From: Eretmocerus hayati
Lineage: Eukaryota > Arthropoda > Insecta > Hymenoptera > Aphelinidae
Reading direction: 5' to 3'
Length of the DNA stretch: 64,000 bases
Assembly (NCBI GenBank): GCA_029851415.1
Contig: CM056744.1
Coordinates: forward strand, 58,181,797 to 58,245,796
Each line of letters starts with the position of its first letter. The stretch's first letter is position 1. Below the pieces are notes generated by a model. The model was not told the DNA's origin, did not search any database, and worked only from the letters and a program-made list of their open reading frames with translations. Of this stretch, positions 54,001-63,373 are shown piece by piece. Made by a program: the position numbers and the translations under genes.

Positions 54001-54411
54001 CCAAAATTACTCGATTGGGATTGCTTCCTTGTGACGGAAGAAGGTGCCCGAATTTCTCGCAGACCCCCCGGTGAAATTCGGGAATTTTCTGAGAACAGGC
54101 CAGGAGGCTCTGTTCCAAAATTTCTCGTTCGGGATCGCTACCTTGTGACGAGAGAAGGTGCCTGAATATTTTGCAGCCCCCCGTCGAATGCACACACCCC
54201 CAAATCGGGGGTTGAAATTCGGGAATTCTCTTAGAACAAGCTAGGAGGCTCTGTTCCGAAATTCCTCGATTGGGATCGCTTTCTTGTGACGAGAGAGGGT
54301 GCCTGAATTTTTTGCAGCCCCCCTGGTGAATGCCGACAGCCCCAAATCGGGGGTTAAAATTCGGGAATTTTCTTAGAACAGGCCAGGAGGCTCTGTTCCA
54401 AAATTCATCGA

Positions 54412-55545
54412 TTGGGATTGCTTCCTTGTGATAAGAGATGGTGCCGGAATTTTTCCCAGTCCCCCGGTGAATGCCGACACCCCGAAATCGGGGGTTGGAA
54501 TTCGGGAATTTTTTTAGAACAGGCCAGGAGACTCTGTTCCAAAATTTCTCGATTGGGATCGCTTTCTTGTGACATAAGGAGGTGCCTTAATCTTCAGCAG
54601 CCCCACCAGTGAATGCCGACACCCCCAAATCGGGGGTTGAAATTCGGGAATTTTCTGAGAACAGGCCAGGAGGCTCTGTTCCAAAATTTCTCGTTCGGGA
54701 TCGCTACCTTGTGACGAGAGAAGGTGCCTGAATATTTTGCAGCCCCCCGTCGAATGTCAACACCCCCGAATCGGGGGTTGAAATTCGGGAATATTCTCAG
54801 AACAAGCCGGGAGGCTCCCTTCCAAAATTCCTCGATTGGGATCGCTTCCTCGTGACGAGAGATGGTGCCTGAATTTTTTGCAGCCCCCCTGGTGAATGCC
54901 GACAGCCCCAAATCGGGGGTTAAAATTCGGGAATTTTCTTAGAACAGGCCAGGAGGCTCTGTTCCAAAATTCATCGATTGGGATTGCTTCCTTGTGATAA
55001 AAGATGGTGCCGGAATTTTTCCCAGTCCCCCGGTGAATGCCGACACCCCGAAATCGGGGGTTGGAATTCGGGAATTTTTTTAGAACAGGCCAGGAGACTC
55101 TGTTCCAAATTTTCTCGATTGGGATCGCTTTCTTGTGACATAAGGAGGTGCCTGAATCTTCAGCAGCCCCACCAGTGAATGCCGACACCCCCAAATCGGG
55201 GGTTGAAATTCGGGAATTTTCTGAGAACAGGCCAGGAGGCTCTGTTCCAAAATTTCTCGTTCGGGATCGCTACCTTGTGACGAGAGAAGGTGCCTGAATA
55301 TTTTGCAGCCCCCCGTCGAATGCCAACACCCCCAAATCGGGGGTTGGAATTCGGGAATATTCTTAGAACAAGCCAGGAGGCTCCCTTCCAAAATTCCTCG
55401 ATTGGGATCGCTTTCTTGTGACGGGAGAGGGTGCCTGAATTTTTTGCAGCTCCCCTGGTGAATGCCGACAGCCCCAAATCGGAGGTTAAAATTCGTGAAT
55501 GTTCTTAGAACAGGCCAGGAGGCTCTGTTCCAAAATTCATCGATT
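54412..55545. repeat. 4-monomer tandem duplication near the gap
   Basis: Variants at 54412 and 54594 recur at 54978 and 55160, an offset of 566 bp (four monomers), with very few differences. Confidence 0.75.
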
Positions 55546-55775
55546 GGGATTGCTTCCTTGTGATAAAAGATGGTGCCGGAATCTTTCGCAGTCCCCCGGT
55601 GAATGCCGAAACCCCGAAATCGGGGGTTGGAATTCGGGAATTTTTTGAGAACAGGCCAGGAGGCTCTGTTCCAAAATTTCTCGATTGGGATCGCTTTCTT
55701 GCGACATAAGGAGGTGCCTGAATCTTCAGCAGCCCCTCCAGTGAATGCCGACACCCCGAAATCGGGGTTTGAAAT

Positions 55776-55875
55776 NNNNNNNNNNNNNNNNNNNNNNNNN
55801 NNNNNNNNNNNNNNNNNNNNNNNNNNNNNNNNNNNNNNNNNNNNNNNNNNNNNNNNNNNNNNNNNNNNNNNNNNN
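55776..55875. other. Assembly gap, 100 N
   Basis: Exactly 100 N separate the satellite from single-copy DNA. This round size usually marks a gap of unknown length. Satellite order and gene continuity across it cannot be assumed. Confidence 0.98.
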
Positions 55876-55954
55876 AGACGAAGAGAGGAGAATCATCAGA
55901 TGAAGGAGAAGAATAATAGGGAAAAAAAGCGAGACTGTATGGAATCAGATGAAG
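55876..55954 (+). CDS. BEN gene, first visible exon (truncated by gap)
   Basis: Reading from the first base after the gap gives a charged stretch (RRREENHQMK to CMESDE) that ends one base into a codon at a GTACTG donor (55955). The phase matches the acceptor TTTCAG at 56246. The donor is weak. The frame would otherwise stop at 55975-55977. Support is moderate: it rests on frame and charge only. Confidence 0.45.
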
Positions 55955-58900
55955 GTACTGTGTTATTGACAGAATGAGAATGTTGGATGCGTTGTGAGTC
56001 ACATTAGAATTTTTCGGTCGTGTGTACTATGACAATGAGAATTCAAAGTTCGTACGAGGTGTCCGAAAATTAAGCACCACCCTGATCTCTCCGAAAGAGG
56101 CCTCGTGTATTTTGGTTTCTCGCAATCTCCAATTGTTTCTGAGAAAATAGTGGGAGGGGCGGACTCGGACGTACTGACTGTATGCTATCTTCTCCGAGAG
56201 GAACAATAGTGCTGGCTAATATTCATTAATTTGAACCATGTTTCAGGTTCTAGGAAGAGACAAAAGTTCGAGGAACGAAGAACAGAGAAACATAAGAAAA
56301 AGCTGAAGAACGCATGTTATAAGAAGAAAAGTCAGAGGAGCAAGAAAGTGAAGAAACAAAAGAAAGAGGTGAAGAAAGCCGAACCAACTAAATTCGATGT
56401 AGATTACTTCACACGAGAGGAGAAAGAATGTATGGCTGAGGCTGAGAAAACTCTCAGACAGGAAAATGAATCCCGAGAGAATTTCTCAAAGTTCCCCGTG
56501 GATATAGAAGGACACGATGAACCAGTGAGTTGTACTGCAGTTCATTTTGCTTATCGAGTAGATTTCGATTCAAGGATGGGGCTAGCAGATACACAATGGA
56601 GTACCCATGTTTCCATATCTTATGCGTTGCCTACGTTGGCCGAAAATTTGAGCTTTGATGCACGATCATTTCAACTTGAATTCGACGATTTTGTAGCTGA
56701 ATATATGAGAAAGGTGTATCGAGTGACCTAAAATTTGGCGTGTATGAAGGAAGGATTTCCACATACTTGTTCGCAACTGACTTGCTATGAAGCGAAATCA
56801 TACCGTGATTCCGTCGAATCTTGCTCCCTCTGTTGATCCGGCAACCGGACTTGAACAATATTTACTACATTAAACTTTCCCCGAAAGTCTGTGGTTCTCG
56901 CTCCGGTCCCGGGTCGGGGAATGCCGCATTACCGCCCAGATCAGAGAACAACTGAGCATGCGCAATATTCCTTGGGCTGCGCCCTCAGCCCGCTTCATTG
57001 CATGTTACAGCGTTTTCTAGCCTGTACGACGGCACAGTGGCTGCGATTTTGTTGCTTCGAAATCGTGCCGGAAACGGTGGAATTTAGATGGAAGTGCACT
57101 AGAACACGCGGCAACATGACCGGACAGCTACGGGTTACTTTCAGCTTGTCGCGGACGTAGGTGCGTTATATACTATTGTGATCTCTGGTAAAATTGAAGT
57201 GACTTTTCGGTTAGGAGGCATCAAGGGAGAGTTGGGGACCAGCACCGTCAATTTTTCAGTCACTCCATCGGATGTTCGAATATTTTCCTGTTCGGTAATA
57301 TTGCTGATCCTATATATTCATGTGCATGGGCGTGTTCGAAAACGTTGGAGCAATTTGGCACCTGAGGCAAAATAATCATCTTCTCGACTTTTGTTTGTCC
57401 TACAAATCTGATCATTCTACTGCTTGTCAATTTGTTGACTGAAGATTGTCCGATTTGATAAGGAGGTGAGGTTGTATTTGGCGAGCTGTTTGAGCTCGTG
57501 GGGCTGCGCTTTTCAATTACCATTAGAAGACCTGCAAAGTCATGCAGTTTCTACGTCTCTATTCAAGGAATACCGCCCCGTCGCGTGCCCCGCGATCGCT
57601 GATCTGCTATTTTTCCATACCTATCTGATCCTCTGTATCGAGTACACTCGACTTTCCGCGTCTAATTCTATGCTTTATGTAGTATGTTTGTACAGTAAAA
57701 TATACCGCTCTCATTATGAAATCTGAATCAGTGTCGTGGTTTTGCATACTGCCTCGCAAGCTCTCACATCTTCACGAAATCACGATTCGATTATGGTGTT
57801 TGCTTTGAGGTTCCCGCATACATTATTCGACCACCTCGCCCAATCTTAGAAAACTCGTAGAATCGGTGTGACGATATAGTTGGATGATATCTCAAGGATG
57901 TATGTAGAGATTCTAAAAATCATCAACACTGTTGATTATGTGATAAAAGTAGGAATTAGCTGTATAATGTCCTCTCTTCCTTGATATGTTCTCATGATAA
58001 CTCAATTCTCCAATTTTCCCACCAATTCCACTCTGATACTACTATCATATCCGACTTTTATTGCCCCGATCCAATACATCGTAAAATCTTGAACTTTGCA
58101 GGTATGGATGTTCCATCTGTGTTTCGGAATAGTAATAAAATTAGACGCATGGAACAATTGTTGCGCAGGCACTCCTGAGAAATTCATGTACGAACTGTGC
58201 AAATGCGTGTGGACCACTGAGGAACTAGGGAATAGAACCCTCGATTTAGCAAGGGCAAAAAACATCCCCGGCAGATCCCCGCGCAAGCGTTTGAGCCCAC
58301 TCAAATGGGCTTGCGTGAAAAGTTAGTAGTTGAATATTATGATGCCTCTCACGTCAGAAAAAATGAATAAAACTTGGTCATTTCATCCACAGAATCATAT
58401 CATCACCATGTTAAGAAAACAGTCAAAAAGAAGAGAAGACCTCAGTACCTTGATTATACTTATTGGAGACCAGCTGTTCGTCGAGCAATCAACAAGTGCC
58501 TTACTGACGTCAAAGAAACGATTGCAAGTAATACAGCCAAGATAATCAATATTAGATTTCTTTACCTCATTTTAAACTCTTACTCTACTATTTTAAACTG
58601 TGAATGTGCCATGTGCGAATATGACACGAGCCGTTTCTTTGATGAAATTTTTAGAGAGCATCTTCGATTATGAGCCGCATGTGTTATTCCGATTGTGAGT
58701 GGAAGATGAAAAGTATGTTCCAAAATACTGAGTTGTCATCGAAAATGTCAAATTACACTAACCTCCAACGAGGGATGGATCGATAACAAGTTTGTCGCAC
58801 CTGGGTACGCTAACATGAGTTTCGCCTCAGCTGATTGATTCCAGAAACGTTGTAATTTTTTTACGCACGTCAGTAAATATCGGCAAAGATGCCGATGCTG

Positions 58901-59364
58901 ACTGATGATAAGATTAGGCCATTCAGGAAGTGAAAATGAGGTCTACCGAGATAATTCCTAACTTTTCATGTGAGAAAAATGATACTCTTCCACGGGAAAA
59001 CTCTTGCAGGGTGAACTTGAATTTCTTGCAGAAAAAAGTAGTTCAAGAGATTGTTGAATATAACAATTCGATGTGTGAAGTTGGGTTCTTTATTTTATAA
59101 GAAATGTAACAGCCTTCTTTAATTGAGAGTCAATGTCATGTCCACTTGAGAATTCGTCGAAGCTATCGGTGGAATCCGTTAACCAATACTTATTTTCCAT
59201 CTGTTCCAGCGAGATCGACGGAAGGGGTAGCTGAAGAGAGAACCCCGGTGGAAGTTGTTGCCTCTACCTCAGGAAGTACCGGGTACCGCAGTGGTGCCGA
59301 AACAGATGCAGATGAATCATATTCGTCAGACTCATCGAATTCCTCGAGCTCAGATTCCGAATAG
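55876..59364 (+). CDS. BEN-domain protein gene, 5' partial, five visible exons
   Basis: I reconstruct exons 55876-55954, 56247-56524, 58102-58321, 58393-58527 and 59210-59364. All introns have GT and AG ends, all phases match, and the exon lengths total 867 nt, giving 288 residues plus a TGA/TAA-type stop (TAG at 59362). The N-terminal part is lysine-rich (residues about 27-75, likely nuclear localisation). Residues about 120-230 fit a BEN domain: VWMFHLCFGIVI, KFMYELCKCVWTTEELGNRT, a basic SPRKRLSPLKW turn and YWRPAVRRAINKC. The C-terminus is an acidic serine tail ending SSDSE, of the type casein kinase 2 can phosphorylate. BEN domains bind DNA and act mostly in transcriptional repression and chromatin; the target of this protein is unknown. 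The start codon lies in or beyond the gap. The splice model is inferred, and an alternative longer second exon is listed separately. Confidence 0.65.
55955..56246 (+). other. BEN gene intron
   Basis: 292 bp between the GTACTG donor and the TTTCAG acceptor, with stops in every + frame. No repeat or other feature is seen in it. Confidence 0.45.
56247..56524 (+). CDS. BEN gene, lysine-rich exon
   Basis: The exon opens after TTTCAG (56241-56246) and starts with SRKRQKFEERR. About a third of the first 50 residues are Lys or Arg, followed by an acidic, possibly helical stretch around TREEKECMAEAEKTLRQEN. The donor GTGAGT at 56525 follows codon-final CCA, phase 0, matching the next exon. The frame stays open past this donor to the TAA at 56729-56731. 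A second phase-0 donor GTGTAT at 56714 would extend the exon to 56713 and add 63 residues. Confidence 0.6.
56525..58101 (+). other. BEN gene large intron
   Basis: 1577 bp in the short-exon model, GTGAGT to TTTGCAG. The first 207 bp stay open in the exon frame. A CpG-rich segment lies at 56881-57180. Several reading frames of 60-90 codons are present (for example 56891-57160), but none resembles a known protein and I do not call them. Confidence 0.6.
56881..57180. promoter_or_regulatory. CpG-rich segment with an NRF-1-like site, possible internal promoter
   Basis: I count 26 CpG in these 300 bp, far more than in surrounding sequence. TGAGCATGCGCA at 56953-56964 differs by one base from the palindromic NRF-1 consensus TGCGCATGCGCA. 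A GGGCTG/CAGCCC inverted repeat lies at 56974-56991. No TATA box or initiator is evident. It could equally be a fragment of a GC-rich mobile element. Confidence 0.3.
58102..58527 (+). CDS. BEN domain, encoded by two exons split by a 71-bp intron
   Basis: The acceptor TTTGCAG ends at 58101. The first exon (58102-58321) carries the hydrophobic start of the domain, the KFMYELC helix, the TTEELGNRTL helix and the basic LSPLKW motif. A 71-bp intron (58322-58392, GTTAGT to TCCACAG) follows, in phase 1. The second exon (58393-58527) begins SYHHHVKK, has a very basic KKTVKKKRRP loop and ends with the YWRPAVRRAINKC helix. The order and spacing of these helices fit the BEN family. Without the intron removed, the frame meets TAG at 58324. 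The donor at 58528 is GTAATA. Confidence 0.7.
58528..59209 (+). other. BEN gene third intron
   Basis: 682 bp from GTAATA to TTCCAG. It contains an inverted repeat ATCGGC/GCCGAT around AAAGAT near 58879-58896. No gene or known repeat is seen. Confidence 0.55.
59210..59364 (+). CDS. BEN gene, last exon with acidic serine tail
   Basis: A strong acceptor (TTTTCCATCTGTTCCAG, ending 59209) restores the frame from exon 58393-58527 in phase 1. The peptide begins RSTEGVAEERTPVEVV and ends in an Asp/Ser/Glu-rich tail before TAG at 59362-59364. Low-complexity acidic tails are common in chromatin proteins. This model ignores the open frame that continues upstream of the acceptor to 59146. Confidence 0.6.
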
Positions 59365-59724
59365 ACTTGGGAGAAGTGATGGCTGCTTAAGAATACGAAG
59401 AGTCATGTATAATGAATCCTGTTGTGTAGTCCATAATACTAGATAGATGACGACATTTCCCTTCCCATTCCCATGGCAGAGTTTTCGAGTGGAACGTTTG
59501 GAATATATTTGATGAGTGCAGTTGACTAATCTCGCGGAGAATGAACACAGGGAAACGATAACTAACGCTTCTAAAGCAGAACTGCCATGACATTTAATCG
59601 TCTTACGTGTGAAGTGTTACAATCTGAGAACATACCTTACGAATAATGTACGATGCAATATCAGAATTCCTAAGAGCTTATCCTTAACAGTGTATCGTGT
59701 AAAAGTATGATGTGTGTGAATAAA
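59365..59724 (+). other. BEN gene 3' untranslated region
   Basis: 360 bp from the TAG stop to the end of the AATAAA signal, AT-rich, without an open frame worth calling on the + strand. Confidence 0.55.
59719..59724 (+). terminator. Polyadenylation signal AATAAA
   Basis: A canonical AATAAA lies 355 bp after the predicted stop. It follows a TG-rich stretch and precedes CCTCGTGCC. It is the first canonical signal I see downstream of the last exon on the + strand. Confidence 0.5.
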
Positions 59725-60111
59725 CCTCGTGCCTCATCTGGAAACTGTGCTCTCGCTCAATGCAGACATTAGAAGGGAATATGCACACACTCCTCCCGAA
59801 TGAGTCATACAGCCCTGAGCTTGGGATTTTCCCATGGGAATAATTTTTGCATATTTTAATGATTCTGATTGACCATTCCCACTTGTACAATCAGTCATGC
59901 TGGATATTTTGGCCCTCTCATCCTCGGGATTCATTCTCCTGGTATTTGAAAATAATATTCCGGGGGTCAAAATGGAATTCACGTCGGTGACGATACCCAC
60001 AAGATCATTCAACAGTTACCCAGGAGGCATCAAAGACCCTCACGGACGCGGGAGGATTCCAATATCGAATCTGCATGTTCCATAAATATTTGCGAGACGA
60101 CCCATCTCGTA

Positions 60112-60146
60112 TGAGTCATCCGATATGACTCATCTCGAATGACTCA
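60112..60146. promoter_or_regulatory. AP-1-type heptamer cluster, copy 1
   Basis: TGAGTCA at 60112 and TGACTCA at 60126 and 60140, each 14 bp apart. The heptamer is the consensus site of AP-1 (Jun/Fos) and related bZIP factors. A single heptamer at 59801 marks the left edge of the repeat in the corresponding position. Binding is inferred from the motif only. Confidence 0.6.
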
Positions 60147-60450
60147 TATAGTCCTAGACTTGGGATTTTTCCTTGGGAATGATTTTTGCATATTTTGATG
60201 ATTCTGATTGACCATATCCACTTGTACGATTAGTCGTGCTGGATATTCCGGCCCTCTCATCCTCGGGATTCATTCTCCTGGTATTTGAAAATAATATTCC
60301 GGGGGTCAAAATGGAATTCACGTCGGTGACAATACCCGCAAGATCATTCAACAGTTACCCAGGAAGCATCAGAAACCCTCGAGGACACGGGAAATATCCA
60401 ATTTCGAATCTTTATGTTCCATAAATATTTGCTGGACGACCCATCTCGTA

Positions 60451-60485
60451 TGAGTCATCCGATATGACTCATCTCGAATGACTCA
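60451..60485. promoter_or_regulatory. AP-1-type heptamer cluster, copy 2
   Basis: Heptamers at 60451, 60465 and 60479, again 14 bp apart and at the same place in the 339-bp unit as in copy 1. Confidence 0.6.
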
Positions 60486-60794
60486 TATAGTCCTTGACTT
60501 GGGATTTTTCCTTGGGAATGATTTTTGCATATTTTGATGATTCTGATTGACCATATCCACTTGTACGATTAGTCGTGCTGGATATTCCGGCCCTCTCATC
60601 ATCGACACCGGATTCATTCTTCTGGTATTTGAAAATAATATTCCGGGGGTCAAAATGGAATTCGCGTCGGTGACGATACCCGCAAGATCATTCAACAGTT
60701 ACCCAGAAAGCATCAGGAATCCTCGAGGACACGGGAGGATTCCAATTTCGAATCTGCATGTTTCATAAATATTTTCGGGACGACCCATCTCGTA

Positions 60795-60857
60795 TGAGTC
60801 ATCCGATATGACTCATCTCGTATGAGTCATCCGATATGACTCATCTCGAATGACTCA
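60795..60857. promoter_or_regulatory. AP-1-type heptamer cluster, expanded copy 3
   Basis: Five heptamers at 60795, 60809, 60823, 60837 and 60851, all 14 bp apart, alternating TGAGTCA and TGACTCA except at the last position. The cluster gained one 28-bp unit (spacers TCCGATA and TCTCGTA) compared with copies 1 and 2. Confidence 0.6.
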
Positions 60858-61135
60858 TACAACCTTTGTCTCCGTTCTCCTCTCAAAATTCAATCTCGCC
60901 ATTGTCCCCCTTATGAATCTCATAGGGAATTGTCCAGATATTCTGAATTTGTTTAAATCTTCGAACATCTGACTAGCACAATTTTCCGACATCTCTCGGA
61001 ATTCCTGCGCGGAATCTTTCCCTCAGATTCATTGGGATGGCCCGTTCTTCCACAACTGCGGAGACTTGATTATCATTTCTTCATTTCTCAATACAGATTC
61101 CAAACTCGGCAAACTAACTCATGTATTTTTTCGAT
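60858..61135. other. Unannotated interval
   Basis: No gene, repeat or conserved site is recognised. CpG frequency is similar to the gene region. Confidence 0.5.
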
Positions 61136-61234
61136 TGATTCATCTAAAATTGGTCATGCTAGATGACTCATCTGATGTGCGTCATAAATATCAGTCATAT
61201 GAAATGGGTCATTTGAGTCATTTAAGATGACTCA
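61136..61234. repeat. Decayed 13-15-bp heptamer array
   Basis: Motifs TGATTCA (61136), TGGTCAT (61151), TGACTCA (61164), TGCGTCA (61178), a CAGTCAT-type unit (61192), TGAGTCA (61214) and TGACTCA (61228) follow each other mostly at 13-15 bp. The last two are exactly 14 bp apart. This reads as an older, mutated stretch of the same heptamer array. Confidence 0.55.
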
Positions 61235-62623
61235 TATATTTTAGGCAGGGACATTGCGCACCGCTGTCTGCTTCTGTTTACCTTTGCTGCTATGAGTGTT
61301 CATTCCCAAGTTTCAACACCCGCTTAGTGTTGTGATTTTATACTATCCAAATTCTTTTTTTCTATCAAATAGATGACCTGTTCGAATGTAATCCATTTCA
61401 TCATATATTCAGATAAGTATTCATGAATCTTGCCTTGTTGAATCCTTTATATGCCCTGTTTACTTTGTGGAAACTATTATTTCCAGGCCATTTGGATGTT
61501 GCTGTTATTCTTTGCTTCATAGAGGTGTAATTCAAGACTTTCTCAGTACAGGTAAACAGTGACTTTGATTGAATATGAGTGACTATGTCTAGTCTGATTC
61601 TACCAACTCTTATGACTTTTCAGGTGATGATGCGTTATGGTCCTTTCAATACCAAATCCAATCTCTTAGAATGACCACAGGCTTGTCAAAAATTCTATCC
61701 ATGAGAAAGTAGCCTGGATACCTGTGCGTTGGAATTACATTTGCTTATCGGTACTCAGATTGCTGAATTTAAAGTTGTTCCATGGAATAATTCAATAGGA
61801 CCTATTCAGGTACCCTACTGGTATGCTATTCTCACATTCATGATTCTTGATCATTCAAATTACTCAATCTTTAGTGAATGTTCTATTTGTCGGATCTTGT
61901 TTCCATTGCTCACATGTGCATTTTTGGTTTTCCAGGGTTCCATATTAGTGTTTGGGCTCTTCTACCCTCTAAAATTATACAAGGAATGGTCCCATCTGTC
62001 AGGTGTCTGCATTGTGGCTCCCCATGTGTGTCTTACCGAAGGACAGATTAGATCCGTCATCATAATGTTCTCTCTCTATTTGATGATTGTAGTCCCCTAT
62101 GCTGATATCTTGTCCTTCTTGTCTTTAAACTTTGTGATGAAATCTCCATATACATGCCAAATATGAAACCTTTAATTAATTTGTTCAATTTTATCTCCAT
62201 GATCACACATCCATGGCCATTTCCCCCAAATGTCATGCCCTTGATACCAGTTGACACCATGTCCAAGAGTCATATGAAAAAGTCCCCCTGTGATGGATTC
62301 CTGTACTTTCTCAGGCAATTTCCTCATTATTTGTTCATAGCTACCCTAAAATTATTCCAATTCTGGTTCATCTTGAAAGTTCCTGCTCCCATTGGGTATC
62401 CAACCTTGCTTTATATTCATCTAAACCTTGTCCATGAATTCCTAATATGTCTACCTTCATGTTTACCAAAAAGTGGTTCATTCGAAAAGACCCCATATGT
62501 TTATTTCCTGCTCTAAACCTCATGTATGACAAAACTTGCATTCCAATTGATGTTTATATGGTGTATTCTACCCATTATTCTCAGAACTGAATCCTTAGAA
62601 GGTTTGAAGTGTGCTCATAATGG

Positions 62624-62713
62624 TTTTGGGTCAAAATATCTCACTTTTAAGAAAGGTGCTTGGGAGCGAGTCTGGGCCATCATGTTATAACAGAGATATA
62701 GCTTTGTGGTTTG
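62624..62713. repeat. Diverged internal repeat, copy A
   Basis: Shares the ordered blocks GGGTC, AATAT, ACTTTTA, CGAGTCT, CCAT, ATG and GGTTTG with 63374-63469, with substitutions and small indels between them. Identity by eye is roughly two thirds. Confidence 0.5.
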
Positions 62714-63373
62714 ATCTTTTATGGCCTGACAGAATTCATCTGTATATTCAGTAGGCTCCATCCATCATTGAGGAAAATTCCTACTCAAGATTAAAAGGCC
62801 TGAATAATGTGTTATTTGTTCTGGGGTGGAAATTTCTCAACATGGAGTCTTATTCAAGAGTTTTACTCTAAGGCTCCCCAATTCTGGATTCAGCTAAGCA
62901 AGGCTGAGGTACTGGCCTGAATTGAGTCTGTTTGAACCTTTAGATCTGTCTTTTATAGTATTGCTCATCCTCTCATTTTTCTAAATGGGTTCTCTAGTAA
63001 GCCTCTGGTATATGACTTCATTCGATTGCATCAAAAGTTGTCCTTTCGGTAAGACAGCCTATAATCATTTTTGTTTCTATTTCAATTACTACATTGAGTT
63101 GGACTTTTCCTAAGCATCTAGATGTTGTATTGACTCTAATACTTTGAATCAAAAACCTTCAGAGATGCCTGCATCCATTCTCACTGCCTTCTCAATGCTT
63201 TTTCATGCGATTGGACCCAAAAGTAGGGTAATCGGTAATGTTGGCAAATCACATTTTTGCTCTTATACTCCTTGATCCATTGGATATGATCTTTTATATG
63301 TCCTTATCTGCTGTGTTACCACCTCTATTTTGATAAAAACAAGTACAGGGAGGCCTGTCTATCAACTGTTTCA

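Larger units (their letters stand above)
22652..55775. repeat. 142-bp satellite array, segment 4 (to gap)
   Basis: About 33 kb of monomers, roughly 233 by length, with no non-satellite interruption. The last monomers before the gap (about 55500-55775) match those at 42320-42600, so the array does not decay towards the gap. It is cut by the assembly break in the middle of GAAATTCGG. Confidence 0.96.
59801..60857. repeat. 339-bp tandem repeat, three copies
   Basis: The anchor TGCTGGATAT occurs at 59898, 60237 and 60576, exactly 339 bp apart. Each copy contains a stretch TTTGAAAATAATATTCCGGG, then a CATAAATATTT segment and a terminal cluster of TGAGTCA/TGACTCA heptamers. Copy 3 carries a 5-bp insertion and a longer heptamer cluster. 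Short open frames repeat with the unit and are not genes. The unit is unrelated to the 142-bp satellite. Confidence 0.92.

Noticed and set aside
1..55775. More than 150 reading frames of 60-397 codons on both strands
   Set aside because: They repeat with the 142-bp monomer, overlap in several frames and both strands, rotate phase each monomer, and break at poly-C length changes. None has a recognisable domain.
1..55775. CRISPR array
   Set aside because: Repeats are long, contiguous and have no unique spacers; the sequence is eukaryotic.
1..55775. Ribosomal DNA intergenic spacer sub-repeats
   Set aside because: No rRNA gene sequence or spacer promoter is seen in 64 kb, and the higher-order structure is typical of satellite.
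1..55775. CENP-B box in the monomer
   Set aside because: I searched for TTCGNNNNANNCGGG around each TTCG and CGGG of the consensus monomer on the + strand and found no match with the right spacing.
56881..56930. tRNA or SINE B-box-like GGTTCTCGCTCC
   Set aside because: It deviates from GGTTCGANTCC at the core, no A box is found upstream, and no cloverleaf forms.
57981..58178. Alternative frame in the same exon ending RRMEQLLRRHS
   Set aside because: It would be an alternative reading of 58102-58178, but the other frame gives a recognisable domain that continues in phase into the next exon.
58096..58326. Stand-alone 76-codon protein at the BEN exon
   Set aside because: It lacks an ATG at the start, begins in the acceptor site, and ends in the intron that separates the two halves of the BEN domain.
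59897..60768. Three 62-73-codon frames in the 339-bp repeat
   Set aside because: They recur only because the unit repeats; they lack domains and differ in length through indels.
61729..62516. A frameshifted 265-codon gene (145 plus 120 codons)
   Set aside because: The first frame starts at TTG, not ATG. The peptides are T-rich, hydrophobic and without known domains, and the two frames barely overlap.
62060..62520. Minus-strand remnant of a retrotransposon gag
   Set aside because: A short stretch of translated minus strand looked faintly gag-like, but it is interrupted by stops and I could not align any conserved motif.
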